Made by a program: the position numbers and the translations under genes. Shown piece after piece: positions 11,392-24,663 of a DNA stretch of 64,000 nt. Under the pieces are notes generated by a model. It saw nothing but the letters and a program-made list of their open reading frames with translations, did no database searches and was not told where the DNA came from. Numbering within the stretch: position 1 is the stretch's first letter; every line of letters begins with the position of its first letter. Source of the stretch: Cerioporus squamosus (taxonomy: Eukaryota > Basidiomycota > Agaricomycetes > Polyporales > Polyporaceae); assembly GCA_022592435.1 (NCBI GenBank), contig JABYQS010000130.1:45759-109758 (forward strand). The letters are read 5' to 3'.

Positions 11392-14300
11392 TCAGAGCGG
11401 CGGCAGGCTCCCAACGCGCCTCCAGTACCCAACCCAGCTCCTCACATCGTCGAGACCGAGCTGCTCTAGTGATGCATCTCGCAGAACGGAGCAGCGCATG
11501 CTGCTGTCCCCGAGGTCCATGAAGATGGACAGGCCATTGTTCTCGTATGCGGGCGCGACAGAAGCGTCGGGGCTGGAGGGTTGGAGAGAGCCGATGAGAC
11601 TAACAGCGGTGTTCGCATACTTCGTGTTGCGAGTCCCTGTGACTTCGTGGACGGTGGAGAGCTTGGAGATCCAAGTCGAATAGTCGGTCGTGGGTAGGTC
11701 TAGGATGGTTGAGAAGTGTCCCATGATATCGGACCAGGAGACGGGGCGGGGATGACGTAGATGGACAATGCTGTGAGAGGACTCTGTGCCGACGAACTCG
11801 ATGATAGCAGAGGCAGCAGTCTGCACGCGAAGCCAAGATGCAGGCTATTGCACAAGTCGTCAGTTCGACTTCCAAGTGCATCATGCGGAGCACTTACCCC
11901 ATGCCCTCCCGGGAGGTGACCCAACACTGTACTCGCTGAGACCATCGCCGGAAGCCATTCTGACGAGTTCCAGACACCCGTCGCGCTGCCCGTGAGCTGA
12001 CCGATGCGAACGATGGTCGTCCGCACAGAGGTGCGCTCTGCTGCAACGCGTACCAGCTCCTCGGCAACCCACTTGGCCTCGCTGTACCCTTGGCCAACCG
12101 CCTTGGCAGCTTCGAGCGGCTGCTCTGGAGGTGGAGGAAGGTCCGCCGAGTAGTCTGAAGAGTGGTTAGTTGGAGGCTGAAATCTTCGTATCGAGTGACT
12201 CACTCCTGAAGATCCCAGAACTGCTGCCATACAGCAACGACACAGGACCGAACTCGAGAGCCTCGGTGGCAAGATCCACCAAGCCGCGCATAGCGAGCAG
12301 CGTACTCCGGAAGGAGGACAGCGGGAGATCGAAGTTGACTAGCCAGCCTGTGACACAACGTCAGCCACTCCGGAGAAAGGTATGGGACGGGTTCCAACTC
12401 ACCGACGTGGATGATGTGCGAGACAGAAGTTCGGAGCTGTACACGAGGTTAGGCTGGTGAAATGTAAAGTAGCAGTGGTAGCGTACCTCTTCATACACGG
12501 CGGAATCCAGGCCAAGGTGTTCTCCTTCAAATGGACAGTCCACAATCACGAACCTCGGCGAGTCGAGGAGTGCGCTGTCAAGTCCTCTCTCGAGGAATGC
12601 CGCAACTTGTCGGTCCAAAGTGGATCCCTGCCGTCCGGGTCGCACCAATGCTATCACCTTGTCGTAGCTCGAGGTGGACAACAGCTCGGCAAGGATATGA
12701 GAGCCTAGGCTCCCGGTCGTGCCTGTAACCAGTGCCACCTGCAACTCCCTCTTGGCAAGAGCATCTGCAGACAGCGAGCGATGAGGGATACTTGCGCTGA
12801 GCTCTTCGAGTAGCGACTGCATTTCGCGAACATGGCTGGCAACGTGGTTTTCTCGGTCCGAAGCAGGATCAAATTCAGCTTGCGGAGGGGAAGCCGCTTG
12901 TTCCGCGGCATCGGACTCAGCGCTCTCGATCTTCGCTTCGAGGTCGGCGATGGTGAGGTCGGCGAGGAGCTGGAGCTGAGAGACAGAGACGAGGGAGCGG
13001 AGCGCGTAAGACAGCGAGGAAGCCGAGAGGGAGTCGAGGCCGTATGAAGTGAGAGGGACGTCCGGGCTGACATCAGCCTCCTGCAAGTCGAGAACCTTGC
13101 ACACGATCTGCAGGAGAGTCGGCTTGCCGCTTGCGATGCTGTCAACTGCCTCCTCCTCCTCGTGCTGCACCAGGTGGTCGTACAACTGAGATGGGCCCAT
13201 GTTGTCGCGTACAAGGCGCCAGTCGAAGTCTGGAATGTACTGCCAGACAGGGCCTTCGCGCAGCTTGCGGATACCGTCTCCGATGTAACCGCAGAGTTCT
13301 GCGAGGTTGCGATTGATACCTGACAATATGTGGAGGTGGCGAGTGAAGCAACTCACCTCGAGCAGTCATGCCCCACTGGATCATGTGCCGCACACGGGTG
13401 TTGTAAGTGTCGTCCGTCAATGTCAAGATCCGGCTGTCCAAAATAATCGGAGAGACGATGGAGAACGCGTTCGGGTGTCCGCGTATCGCGCCTGCGAGCG
13501 CGGTGTTCGCTCTGCAGTCCAATCAGTGACATGTGACATGTAGGTGGTTAAACACACTCACGCAGCGTAGCTGGTCTGGCCTGGATTCCCAAACATACCC
13601 GAGATGGACGAGAAGGTGACGCAGAAGTCGAGCGACGCGACATTGACAGCACGAGTCAGAGTGGTGAATGCATCGACCTTTGGCGGGAACACGCTGTCGA
13701 AATACTCCTGGTCTTGCGAAGCGAAGGGGCGATCGTTCAACAAGGCGGAGAGGATGATGGCTCCGCCGAGGGGAACCGAGGTCTCCCGTATAATGGCCTC
13801 GAGCTGTTCGACCGACGTCGCGGAGACAGCGCATGCCTGGAGGACGAGGTCCTCCCGGCTGCTCAGGTAGTCGAGGATCCTCTTCCCAATGAAGTCGCCT
13901 CGGCTCCGAAGGCTCTCAGGACCCGAGCGCGAGGTCAAGATGAGATTCCTGGCCCCATGCTGTGCCCATGTCAGTATACCTCCCACTTGAATAGAGCATC
14001 GGGACACTCACGTCATACATCCACAAAGCGATGTGCAGCCCCAAGCTCCCAATACCACCAACGAGCAAGTACGCCTTGTGCGGGTCGAAGAGAGAAGGAA
14101 GCCGTGCAGTCTTGTCGGCATCGATGTCGCCCAGCGAGGCTAGTAGGGGAGTGTACGCGACCTTTGCAAGTTGTTGACGACGGTTGTACTCGAGGGCCGC
14201 GCGCACCGCGTCTCCGACGAGCCAAGGGTCATCCGCAAGCACCTTCGCAACGCCGACGTCGGGATCGTTCCAGAAGAACACATTGCCAGAGGATGGCACG

Positions 14301-17300
14301 AGGCTCTGCAGGACAGTCCTCTGGCTCCCGTCGCACGCCCACGCCGCGACGAAGTGCGGCTTCCGGGCGTAGTGTGGCTTCAGCATGCTGCCTTCTAGCG
14401 ATGTCACGAATGCGGCCTCCATGCCGAGTCCAGCAAGGACGGACTGGATCTCTCGAGCGAGGTCCGCGTCGTTGGGCGAAGGCGCGAAGACCAGTGCTCG
14501 CTTCCCGCGGAGACGCGCGGGCATTGAGACAGTAGCGGGACCGACGAGGAGGGCTGCTATGGTGGGTGCAAGGAGTGATGGACCAGCGGCCTCGGACTCT
14601 GACAGATCACCATCGTACTCGGCGATAGAGCCTTCGTTAACCTCCAGATGGCTGCAGACGTGCGAGGACGTGAGGCCGACGACAGCTTTGGACGACCCTT
14701 CCAGTCTTCCAGTGAACGCCCAAACATGCTCGCCATGTGGGTGGACTGCAGACACCTGCACTATGCGCTTATCTCCCAGGGCCCGCGGAGCATGGGTCTG
14801 CGTGACGTCTCCCTCCTGCATGGTCCAAGGCAACTTGGGGTCGAAAGGAACGCGGTCCGAAGGCGCGGAAGACAGCGTGATGCGCGGTACATGCACCGCG
14901 CCGTCCTTGTCGACGCTCATCTCCATATGCGTCGGAGGGAGCGAAGCAAGCACGTCGGCGCACCGCATCTGCTGGGCCTTCGTCAACGACGAGTCGAACA
15001 CGGCGACTCTGACCGTCCACGCCGGGTACTCCTTCCTCAGTGAGCGCGTGAATCCAAGCGCGGCGTCCCCGTTGAGGCCGTGCTGCGCGACGAAGAGGAG
15101 CGACACGTTCTCGCGCGGGTCCAGAGCCAGGAGCGGAGCCTGCAGCTTCAGCTCTTCCCCCCGCACGTAGTCCATGATGAGGAGCGGTGCCTTGTCCCCT
15201 CCGCGGTCGGACGATGCATCTGTCGAGAACGTGACGTCCTCCCAGTCGGAGTTCGAGGAGGAGCCCGAGGAGGAGGCGTGTATGTCCGACGCATCGTCGC
15301 CTTCCGGGATATGCAAGAGCTCCCTGCGGCCGGTGGGAGGCGACGAGACAGCTGTGGGCATCAAGTACTCCGCGCCATGGACGGGGAGGACAAGGCCGGT
15401 CGGCTCGTACACGACGTCATAGCGCTTCTGCACGGTGGCTCGAGAAAACCCGTGTCGTGCCACCTCGAGTCCATCGAACACGCACAACGGCGACCCAGTA
15501 TCGTCCGTTATGGTGATGTCGAACGTGATGGCCTCTGCACGAAGAACCAGTTAGTCATACTATAGCGCACTCAGCCCGACGGTGCGTACCAGGCGTCCAA
15601 ACGGCCGTTGTGGCCTTCGCGTACAGGACCTCGGGGAAGGCCTCCGTTCGGAGACGCGAGCTGGTGCGGAAGGCGGATACCTTGTCGGGCAGGTGGTACA
15701 AGTCGCGATCATAGTTCCCAGTCATCATCGGGTGGGCGACGATGTGGATCGCGGCATCCAGAATAGCGGGATGGAAGACGTAGTCGGCAATGCTGCAGCG
15801 TGGGCGAACATGTCAACATAGCTGCACTGTGATAGGTGTTGGACATGCTTACTTGGGCAGGTCGACATCGCGTCCCTTGATCTTGACAAGTGCCTCTACG
15901 GTGCCGTCAGCGCGGGTGACGGTGTGACATTCTTGGATCCGGCGGTACAGAGGGCCGTACTGCAAGAAGTGCGCGATCCCAGAGTACACCTCTGTAGCAC
16001 GAAAGTTCAGCGGAGGGGTCCCAGGGATACAATGGAAGTCCACACCATTGATCTTCACAGGCTTCATGCTCGCGCGCAGAGCCTCGATATCCAGCTTCTG
16101 CATGTCCAGATCCTGAGTTGACTCCATAGACAAGAAGCCGGTCGCATGGCGCCGATTGTACTGTGCGAATCCACGTTCAGTATGAGAATGAGAACGTCAG
16201 ATTACGGCCATGCTCACCTGGATAGGCCAAGTGTCCGTATGGTCAGCTGTGGACGTGCTGTTGACACTCCAGGAAGTCCCCTGAAGCTCAACGTTGACTG
16301 GGGTCGGTCGCTCAGACGATAGCGGGAGCAACCTGTGGAACGCAACGTCGTAAAGCTCCGTCGCCCCAAACTCCAGCGCCTGTGACAGAGCATGAGCACC
16401 CTACCCCTCGCAACGCACAAAAGGATGCAAAAACACTCACCATCTCTATGAACCCAGATGCCGGCATGATAGGCTCCCCCTTGATGACATGATCGGCCAG
16501 CTCGGGGTGCGTCTTCGCGTTCACCCTCAGTTGCGCATAGTTCAGCGGCCCATTCCTCCGCTGCCGCTGCCTCACAATCTCGGGGGTGTGCACGACCCAC
16601 GGCACGCTCTTCCTCGCGAACGGGTACTTGGGCATCCCCGCCGGCCCGCGGCCCGCGCTCCCGTACAGCGCGTCGAAGTCGACGCAGTTGTGCCCCGCGG
16701 CGACGACGCTCCCCAGGGCCGTCAGGAACTCGGACACCTCGGTGCCGGGCGTCGGCGTGCGCGCGCGGCGCAGCGGGCAGGTGATGGTGACGTTGTCGAC
16801 GCCCTCGGCCATCGTGCGCAGGTAGCCCGTGAGGACGGGGTGGGGCCCGATCTCGACGAACGTCGCGCCCTTGTAGCGCGGGAGCATCGCCTCGACCGCG
16901 TCCTGGAAGAGCACGGGCTTGAGCGTGCCGTCCCAGTAGTACTGCGTGTCCATCGCGCCGTCGAAGAGCCCCCCGGTGACGGTCGAGTACGTCGCGACCT
17001 TCGGGACGCAAGCGTCGGCGTCGGCGTCGGCGGGAAAGATGTCGGCGAGCAGGCGCATGAACTCCGCACGGCAGAGCTCCATCATCGCAGAGTGGACGGG
17101 GATGCGCGTCTTGAGCCTGCGCGCGAAGATGCCGGCCGCAGTCGCTTTCGCGACGGCGAGCTCGACGTGGGTCTCCTCGCCGGACAGCGTGACGGCCCCC
17201 GCGGTGTTGTAGCACCCGACCTCCAGGACGCCCTGCCCGAGGTCCGCGTTAACCTCGTCGATGATGGCCTGCGCCTGCTTCGGGGAACAGGAGACCGCAG

Positions 17301-19843
17301 CCATGGTGCCCTTGGCGTCTTCGAGAAGCGCCAGTGCACGTCCTCGGGCAATGGCGAGCTTGAGTGCGACTATCTTTGATGCGGCACCCGAAGCGGAGAG
17401 CACTGCGGTCTCCCCGGCGGAGTGTCCAACGACGACGTCCGGACGCACGCCTGCCGCTGCCAGTGCGTCGACGAGGGCAAGCTGGAGCATCGTGAGAGCA
17501 GGAAGCGTGATAGCAATGGGCCACGGGTCCCCGAGTGTGTCCGTCGGGTGCTTCGGGGAGTCGTCGAACAGCCCCGTCGACTCGACGAGCGACGTGCCGA
17601 CGACAGACGTGTAGACCTGGTCGAGCTCGAGAATGCTCTCACGGAAGGGTGCGCATGTGCGGAACAGCTCTCTCCCCACTGTCAAGACGATGGTCGGTCA
17701 GCGGTGCGGCACCAGTGAGAACACGTCGAGAAAGCTCACTGTGGAAGTGCTGTGTCCCCTGCCCGGAGAACACGAACACGATGGGCGGGCGGGTCTTCGG
17801 GACGATGATCGGCTTGCTGAAGGTGGGCGGCTTGTCGGTCCCCGCGACAGCGAAGGACCTCCATGTCATAGAACGGGCACGCCGGCCAGCGAGCCTCGCC
17901 AGTACAGCGGCCTCTGCAGAGCCGCTCGCCGTGGCCAGCAGAGCTTCGCCGAGCGCCGACACGGACCGAGGAGACAAGGCGGCGGCGACGAGAAGCACGG
18001 GGGCGTCTGTGCCCGTCGTCCAGAATGGGCGAACGTCCTGCGCAGGAGGGGGGCCTTGCACGACGGCATGCCCGTTCGCTCCGCCGATGCCAGAGCTTGT
18101 CATCGCGACCAGCGGCCGTCCGGTCCCGGAACGACATCGCAGCGGTTCTGGCTCGAGGGGCACACGGAGGCGATACTGCGACCACTTGATAGCGGGATTC
18201 GGGCTTCTGAGGTTGACGTTCGGTGGGATGGTCCCCGTGTTGAAGATTCCGCAGACCTTGCAGAGAGATGCAAGGAACGCAGTGATTTCAAGGTGACTGA
18301 GGCATCGTCTCAGCACGGAAGCACGAGCACGGTGGTAGTACTTTGGTAGAAGCTCACCCGATGTTCCCCTTGACGCTTCCGATGACAATCTCGTCATCCC
18401 GCTGGAAGGCATCTCCGACCCAGTTGGCTTCTGTTGGGTCGCCCTGAGCGGTACCTAGAGCAGAGCACAGATAGAAGTAGATGCAGCAGAACATCAGCCA
18501 CCCGTCTGATCACAACACGTCCTTCAAAAATACGGATACCGACCTGTCGCATGCAGTTCGAGGAAGTCGACCTCGCTCGGGCTCCGCTTGGCCTGCGCGA
18601 ACGCGCGGTGCATGGCATCTTTCTGCGCCGGTGCCGCAGGAGCATTCGCGGGAACGAGAGAACCCGACGAATTGACACCGGTGCCAAGGACCTGATACGA
18701 AGCCATGAGTTACACAAGCGCACACAGCAGGCAGGTCTGGACACCCACGGTGGCATAAACATGATCATGATCGCGCAGCGCTGCTTCGAGCGGCTTGAGA
18801 ACAACGACTACAACACCTTCGCCGCGGCCGAATCTGTGCAGTGGGCGCCGGGTGGTGGTGGGCGGTGATGTGAGCAGTGAGCACAATCGGCCAAAAGCGG
18901 CGAGAAGGAACGCACCCGTTGGCGGTTACGTCGAATGGTTTGCACTTTCCGTCCGGCGATAAGACTCCCCCCTGGGTGTATGTCAACCACTCGGAGAACC
19001 TTAACTGACACATCAGGGGTGCTCCGGGGTTTTCACAATGTCATCACGGACCTGTGGTTGATTTGAGAACCTCCGACCAGGGCCGCATCGCATTCTCCGT
19101 TCCGGAGGGCTTGGACTGCGATATGCGTGGCGTACAGACTTGAGCTGCACGCGGTGTCTACAGGCAGCGAGGGTCCTCGCAGGTCCAGATGGTAGGACAC
19201 GCGATTGGCAAGCATGGAAGGCGCGTAAGCGAACGAGCCCTTTGCCTCAGCGTCGTCCTGAGATCGGAGGAGTCGTCAGCAGGCGCAAGACGCGGATGCT
19301 CGGCTGAATACGCGAATTTGACTACTTACGTGTCCGGAGACTGCGAACATGTCATGAGCGACCCCAGACATGTAGCAGCCCACGTTCTTTCCTCGGTAGT
19401 CGATTCCTGAGTCTTGCAGGGCGATGAACGAGAGCTCGACGAGCTTGCGAGTGCTGAGCGGCATGAGCTGCGCATCCTTGGCGGTGACGCCGAACTCCAG
19501 GTAGTCGAAGTGGTCTATGTCTTTGAGAAACGAGCCGGCACTAGCGTGCACCTTCCCGACGGAAGTGCCGCGAATACTGTAGGGTCACCGTAAGCGCACC
19601 GTGCACCTGGCATTTTGTGAGAACAGACGTACTATTGAGAGTTGAAGCGCTCCTGGGGTATATCGCCGTAGGCTTCTCCCCGCTGGAGAAGGAAATCAAA
19701 GAAGGCGGCGTAGTCGAGATCACCGTCTGCAAAGCTGCCTCCAGGCAGCTGGGCAGCGATGCCCACCTAGATGACAGTGAGAGCACGTTCACGCAAAGAC
19801 GGCCTGGACTCACGATCGCAATTTCTGTGGGTGCGTCAGCCAT
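11392..19843 (-). CDS. PKS2: complete reducing polyketide synthase with terminal reductase
   Basis: Apparently intact paralogue of PKS1, roughly 2,400 residues after removing about 20 short introns. The ATG is the complement of 19841-19843 ([11 protein letters not shown]) and the stop is the complement of 11392-11394. Order: KS with DTACSSS (Cys at 19147-19149), HATGTAQGDP and KGNIGH; AT with GHSAGE at 17410-17427; [12 protein letters not shown] near 16462-16491; a spacer of several hundred residues with sequence like a KR structural subdomain and perhaps a relic enoylreductase; KR (GGIGSLG, PKVDAF, SSIS/SYAAAN); ACP with YGLDSLS near 13030; reductase with TGTTGSLG near 12720 and YSEAK near 12080. 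No methyltransferase or thioesterase motif was found. The terminal YxxxK reductase predicts NAD(P)H-dependent release as aldehyde or alcohol (family knowledge). It is transcribed away from DUF6534 gene A and towards PKS1. Confidence 0.94.
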
Positions 19844-21115
19844 GGCGGGCTAGGTCGCACTGGACGGACGGGTAGAGCTGGATCTCCATTTGCAGCAAAC
19901 CCCGGGGGACTTTATAGGATGGCGGTTCCAATGGAGCATCGGGCGTGGAAGCCACTCGTTTCAACGCATGTTCGGCAGAAAGCGCACCATACCGCCATGT
20001 GATAGGACAGATCTCGCACTGCGGTTAGGATAAATCAGAGAATAGTGCGCTGACGGAGAAGAGCGAGCAAGCAGTGCATCAGCGGCGACTGGCCAATGGC
20101 ACGCGCGCAGAGTCCGAACGCCCGGAGTCCGCTAGGGGACGGCATAAGCTCTGGGAGAAAGATGGGAAGGAGCAGGCGTTGTGCTCACTCTGGAAAGCTG
20201 CCTCTGTGTTTGCGTTCTAGCATCTGCGTTGTTGGCATCCGTATCATGCAGATGAGGTCGGCGGGTCATCTATCGCCGCCATCGACAGCAGTCAAGCGAA
20301 GAACCAAGGTTCACCGCCAACCTCTTCTGCGAACAGCAGTCCGCTTCCGGGCCAGGAGGCTGCGCGAGGCTACTTTTCGCAGGTGCATCGCGGTGGCGGA
20401 GGACAAGTCGTAGGCGCGTTTGCAATACTGCGCGAACCCCGGCGCTCGACAGCCTCCGCTTGCCTCCTCCCACGTTGTCCTCGGCGGACAGACACGCAGT
20501 CGGGAGAAGATGCCCCAAGCTGCTCAACCAGCGGCCCAGTGCTCGCCCAGTGCTCCTGCTATGGCCAGCCCGCGGTCTATCAGCGTGCCACACAGCCCGA
20601 CGCAACCGGTGCCCCGTCCTCCGTGCGACGGTGTCGCAGCAGTCAGTTGACACCTGACGCGGACGCCGATTGTTGGATGCCCATTCATGATCATCTCTCC
20701 TCCAAGCTTCGCGCTCTCGACACGGCGACTCCGGACTGACAGAGATATCAGGAAGCAAGCTCTAGCCAGCAGGTCCCTTGCCTCCGGCCGCACTTCGTCC
20801 TCTATACTTGTCTCTTCCCCAGGCACCCACACGTGAACCAGGCAAGACCGCTACCACGCACGGACACCCGAAGTGCGTCCGGCCTATGGGAGCGCGTGCC
20901 TCAGAATTCTGTCATTGACAGGCTTCAACAGATGCAGCGATTGCAGAACTCAATCGTCGAGCGACATGCCGTAGCGTGCAGATTTGCCCCCTTGAGACGG
21001 GCTGTTTCAGACTCAGAGGAGTGTCGTACTTAATCGCCCCGGGAGCTAGAGCGACTCGCCCATCGAGCACGTAGGCGTCCTCCCCCCTCGACCCCGCCTA
21101 GTCACGACATTAAGC
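19844..21115. other. Divergent intergenic region between PKS2 and DUF6534 gene A
   Basis: About 1.27 kb separates two head-to-head starts. It holds the PKS2 TATA-like box and is presumably a shared or back-to-back promoter. The ORFs inside are short, overlap on both strands and resemble nothing I know. Confidence 0.5.
19911..19916 (-). promoter_or_regulatory. TATA-like box upstream of PKS2
   Basis: The minus strand reads TATAAA here, 68-73 bp upstream of the PKS2 ATG. Its position fits a core promoter with a short 5' leader. No experimental support. Confidence 0.45.
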
Positions 21116-22755
21116 ATGGACGGTCCCTCTCTCAACGTTTTGTGAGTCGCAGCGACCCGCACTGCACGCGCAGACTGATTGCTGACGGCTTGATTCTGAT
21201 AGGGCTGGCCCTCAGGTAGAGTTTTCCATCTTGCAGCGCGATGGGCAGATCGACTGACATCGCCTTCCTCCAAGCTTATGGGATTTCTCCTAAACTGGAC
21301 CCTCCAGGGAGTCCTGACCATCCAGTGCAGTGAGTACAGAACACATCGCCTCGGGCCCGCCAGGCGAGATGGTGGCTGATGATGACGCCCCACAGCCTTC
21401 TACCACACCTGGTTCCCGCGCGACCACCTCGGGCTCAAGTGTCTCGGTATGCGGAATCTCCAAATCCTCGCGCTTACCCCAGCTGGCTGACTCGGACTCG
21501 GACGCCAGTCTACGGGATCCTGATCTACGAATGGGTGCAGACGGGACTCATCACGGCAGTCGCGTTCGACAACTTCGTCTACGGCTACGGCAGCCTCGCC
21601 GCGCTCACCGCCTTCCACAACTCGTGGTTCAGCGTCACGGTCATGAGCGCCATCGCCTCCTGCGTCGTCCAGTCCTTCTTCGCCTGGCGCATCTACATCA
21701 TCGGGCGGTCGAAGCTCCTTACCGCGGTCATCGTCACCGTACGTCGTCTATCCGTCCATCCGCCGCAGTGCGCGCCACGATCTGACTTCCTTTTCTTCCG
21801 CAGATTTCGTTCTGTCAGATGGCCGTCGGTGTTGCCGGCGGAGTCATGGTGAGCTTCCCACCGGCGTTCTGACCCGTTGGCCTCCGGCGATGTTGACTTG
21901 TCTGTTCCTCAGTTGAACGTCGTCGACCCAACTGCATCTGAGGCATCTGCAGTCACGCCTGTCATCGCTGTACGTGCCTCCTCGATATCTCGAGACCCCT
22001 CTGGTCCTGACTTGCCGCTCGCCACAGTCATGGCTCGCCGGCGCTGCCGCGGTAGACGTGCTGATCGCAGTGTCGATGACAGTCCTGGTATGACCCTTTG
22101 GATACTCAGCAGGTGGTCTGACACTAACAGTATGGCGACCTAGCTCCTCCGTGCCAAGAGCGGGCTCAGGAAGTCGAACGACCTCATCGATAAGCTGATC
22201 CGCCTGGGTATCGAAACTGGCACGGTCACCGGTACGTCTCCCCCCTCCATCTGCATCACGCACAGTAGACAAACAGTCTGACCGGCCCGCTGCAGCTGCG
22301 GTCGCGATCCTGGACCTCATATTCTTCACCGTGCTCTCGAACACCCTCCTGCACGAATGCCCGTAAGTCCACCCGGGCGTCCACGTTGGCGGATAGACTT
22401 CGCGTTGCTGACCACAGTCCCTCCCCACTGCAGAGCGCTCATCCTGCCGAAGCTGTACTCGAACTCGCTCCTGGTCAGCCTCAACAACCGCGTCTTCATG
22501 CAGCGCAACAAGGACAGCAACACGATCACCGTCGACTCGTACCCCATGACCGGCACCGTCATGTCCACGCTCGCGACCGCGTCCGTCGGCGACGCGACCA
22601 AGAGCGGCGTCTCCCTCCACGGCCATGGCGACGCGCGCGACCGCAGCGGGCTGCAGGTGCACGTGCACGAGGTGACGCTCTCGGACCGCGAGCGCACGCA
22701 TGTTGGGGAGGGCTCGGTCACGGACGCGAAGGCGTCGCAGGATGCGTTCGTCTAG
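21116..22755 (+). CDS. DUF6534-type multi-pass membrane protein (gene A)
   Basis: Member of the fungus-expanded DUF6534 family of about seven-helix membrane proteins; the function is unknown. I place the ATG at 21116. Exon 1 runs 21116-21141 and is followed by a 13-nt micro-exon at 21203-21215. Exon 3 starts at 21275, giving MDGPSLNVLAGPQLMGFLLN. This N-terminus matches gene B exon by exon. Family marks follow: hydrophobic helices, VVQSFFAWRIY, a LLRAKSGLRKSN loop, then the C-terminal signature LILPKLYSNSLLVSLNNR and a soluble tail ending at TAG 22753-22755. Seven or more short introns are present. It sits beside PKS2, so a transport or sensing role in the cluster is possible, but the family is so common that adjacency alone proves little. 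Confidence 0.87.
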
Positions 22756-24663
22756 TGGGGTCGCTGTGCGGGAGTGTACTGGGAGTTCGAGCTACTTAGG
22801 AGTGCGGGATCGCGCACGCTTCCCGGGTTCCTCCCTTTCTCCTCCCACTCCCTCCTCACTGCACAGAATGACATCGGCATCCCACCATCCCGCCATCCCG
22901 CCACGGCTCCGACCTTAATCCTGCTTGATATTCGTGGTTTCGCGCTGTTGTAATTTGGGCTGCCTCTTGTCTCGATGTCCAGATGTACACTACTTTTAAA
23001 TATGATGTGTGTTGTTGTGCTCCTCCAACTTTGTCCGTGATGCTTAGGCTTCTCGTAGACTGGGCTAGTGCTCTGGGTGCATGTGTTACTGTATGTTGCT
23101 GCTCGCTATGTGCTCACTGGCAGTGCTGTGTGCAGTATGCTATCTGTCATCATGATCCATCCGATCATTCAACTTCACTTCCCTTCTTCCATCACTATGG
23201 AAGATCTCGACGGACGTCACGGTGGGAGTACAACAAGCCAGTTGGCTCGTCATCGGGATGAATCATGAGTCGCCCTCCCCATCCGCGAACAGCGGGTGCT
23301 TTAAGGTCCCTTACGGCATCCCGACCCGAGAAGCAAGAGCATCAGCTTCGTGGCGCACCGCAATGACACAACCCCGGGATCCGGGATCCCTGGGAGGCAG
23401 CCAGGTCGCCCAACTTGAGTCTTGACTCGGAATAGAGTGAACCTCCTATGTGTCCGATAGCTAATGTGAAGCGTAACCCAAATGCGACGCAGGCAGGCTA
23501 TGTCTTCAGCCTTCTGCTTGCATTCCCCGGCGGCGTCGGTGCTGTGGTCACCTCCGGCGAACTTCAGAATCCCGCGCACGATGACGAAGGACGGCACGGG
23601 GCCGTGCAGGGCAAGCACATACTGCGCCCGGCGCGATTGCGATCACTGCTAATGACTTCGAAGCTCGCATTCTCGGCCTGGAAGCTGGAGGCTTCCGATG
23701 GCACTCACGCGGTGGGGTCGGAGAGATACATACTTATCTTGGCTCTGCATCCCTGCACGTCGGCGCGAACCAGCGAACCCACGAAGCCCGAGTGCGGCGC
23801 GGGCTCAAGACAGCGGCCAACAATGGGGGACCGCACGGGTTACCGGTCTCGAGGGACGGCTCCCACAGCAGGATAGAGCACGATTGGAGGATATCTTCCT
23901 GCGGAATCCGGATGCACGCGTGCGCAATGCATGTGGGCGGGAGAAGGCCACGACTGAGTTCGTCGACCTGCGCAAGATCCGAGCACTCGGACGGAAGGCA
24001 GAACACGAGAACGCCAGAACCACACACGAATGTGACGAGAATAGGCTGGCGGAACCTGCAGGAAGGACCCTCAGACACACTACTGGCAGGGACAGGCCCC
24101 TGGCCCGCAGGGTGGGTAGAGTTGGGGTAGAGCGGCGGACCCCCCTATCAGCGCTTGATGGGTTCCGCGCAGACCGCAGCATGACTGGTCCTGGCCTGAT
24201 CTCTAGTCCGAGAACTGCACGTACTTGTCCCGAGCAGAACACAGAAGACAGAACCTAGGCTCTCCCTGTCACGGCGCAGCGGCATGGGATGAGTGGCGAT
24301 AGTTGTCGAAGACTCGAATTGCGCTAGTTGTCACGCACAAGGTTCGGGAACCAGCGCGAGGTGCATGCAGGGCCCGCGAGTTCGCCGCCCCCAGGCCCCT
24401 GCGAGTGGTAGGATTCAGAGGGTGCACTGGATTCGATCCTATTCGATCCTGAGGGCTCTGTTCGTGTCTCCGCTCCATCATCAGAAGTGGAAGTCCGCCC
24501 AGCTTAGCACGCACGCAAGACGCAAGCCCGGTCGGAATCGACGCCGTATAAAGCCTTGGGCCCCGCCGGACGTCTTGTGTCGCCCCAGCAGCGTCTCGCC
24601 ACCGTATCCGTACTAACGCGCAGGACGATCTCCGTGTTATCGATATCCACATCTGCGTAAACC
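22756..24663. other. Intergenic, DUF6534 gene A to GMC2
   Basis: About 1.9 kb without a recognisable gene. A small palindromic CCCGGGATCCGGGATCCC run lies near 23380. The right end holds the GMC2 core promoter. ORFs up to about 190 codons overlap each other on both strands and look like GC-driven shadows. Confidence 0.5.
24547..24552 (+). promoter_or_regulatory. TATA box of GMC2
   Basis: TATAAA lies 112-117 bp upstream of the GMC2 ATG. This position suits transcription starting near 24580 with a leader of about 80 nt. Confidence 0.45.

Noticed and set aside
13714..15170. Plus-strand ORFs of over 250 codons
   Set aside because: They lie antisense to the PKS2 KR region and spacer, which are clearly coding on the minus strand.
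16489..17379. Long plus-strand ORF of about 296 codons
   Set aside because: It is antisense to the PKS2 acyltransferase/DH region, is Arg-rich and matches no family; a GC-driven shadow.
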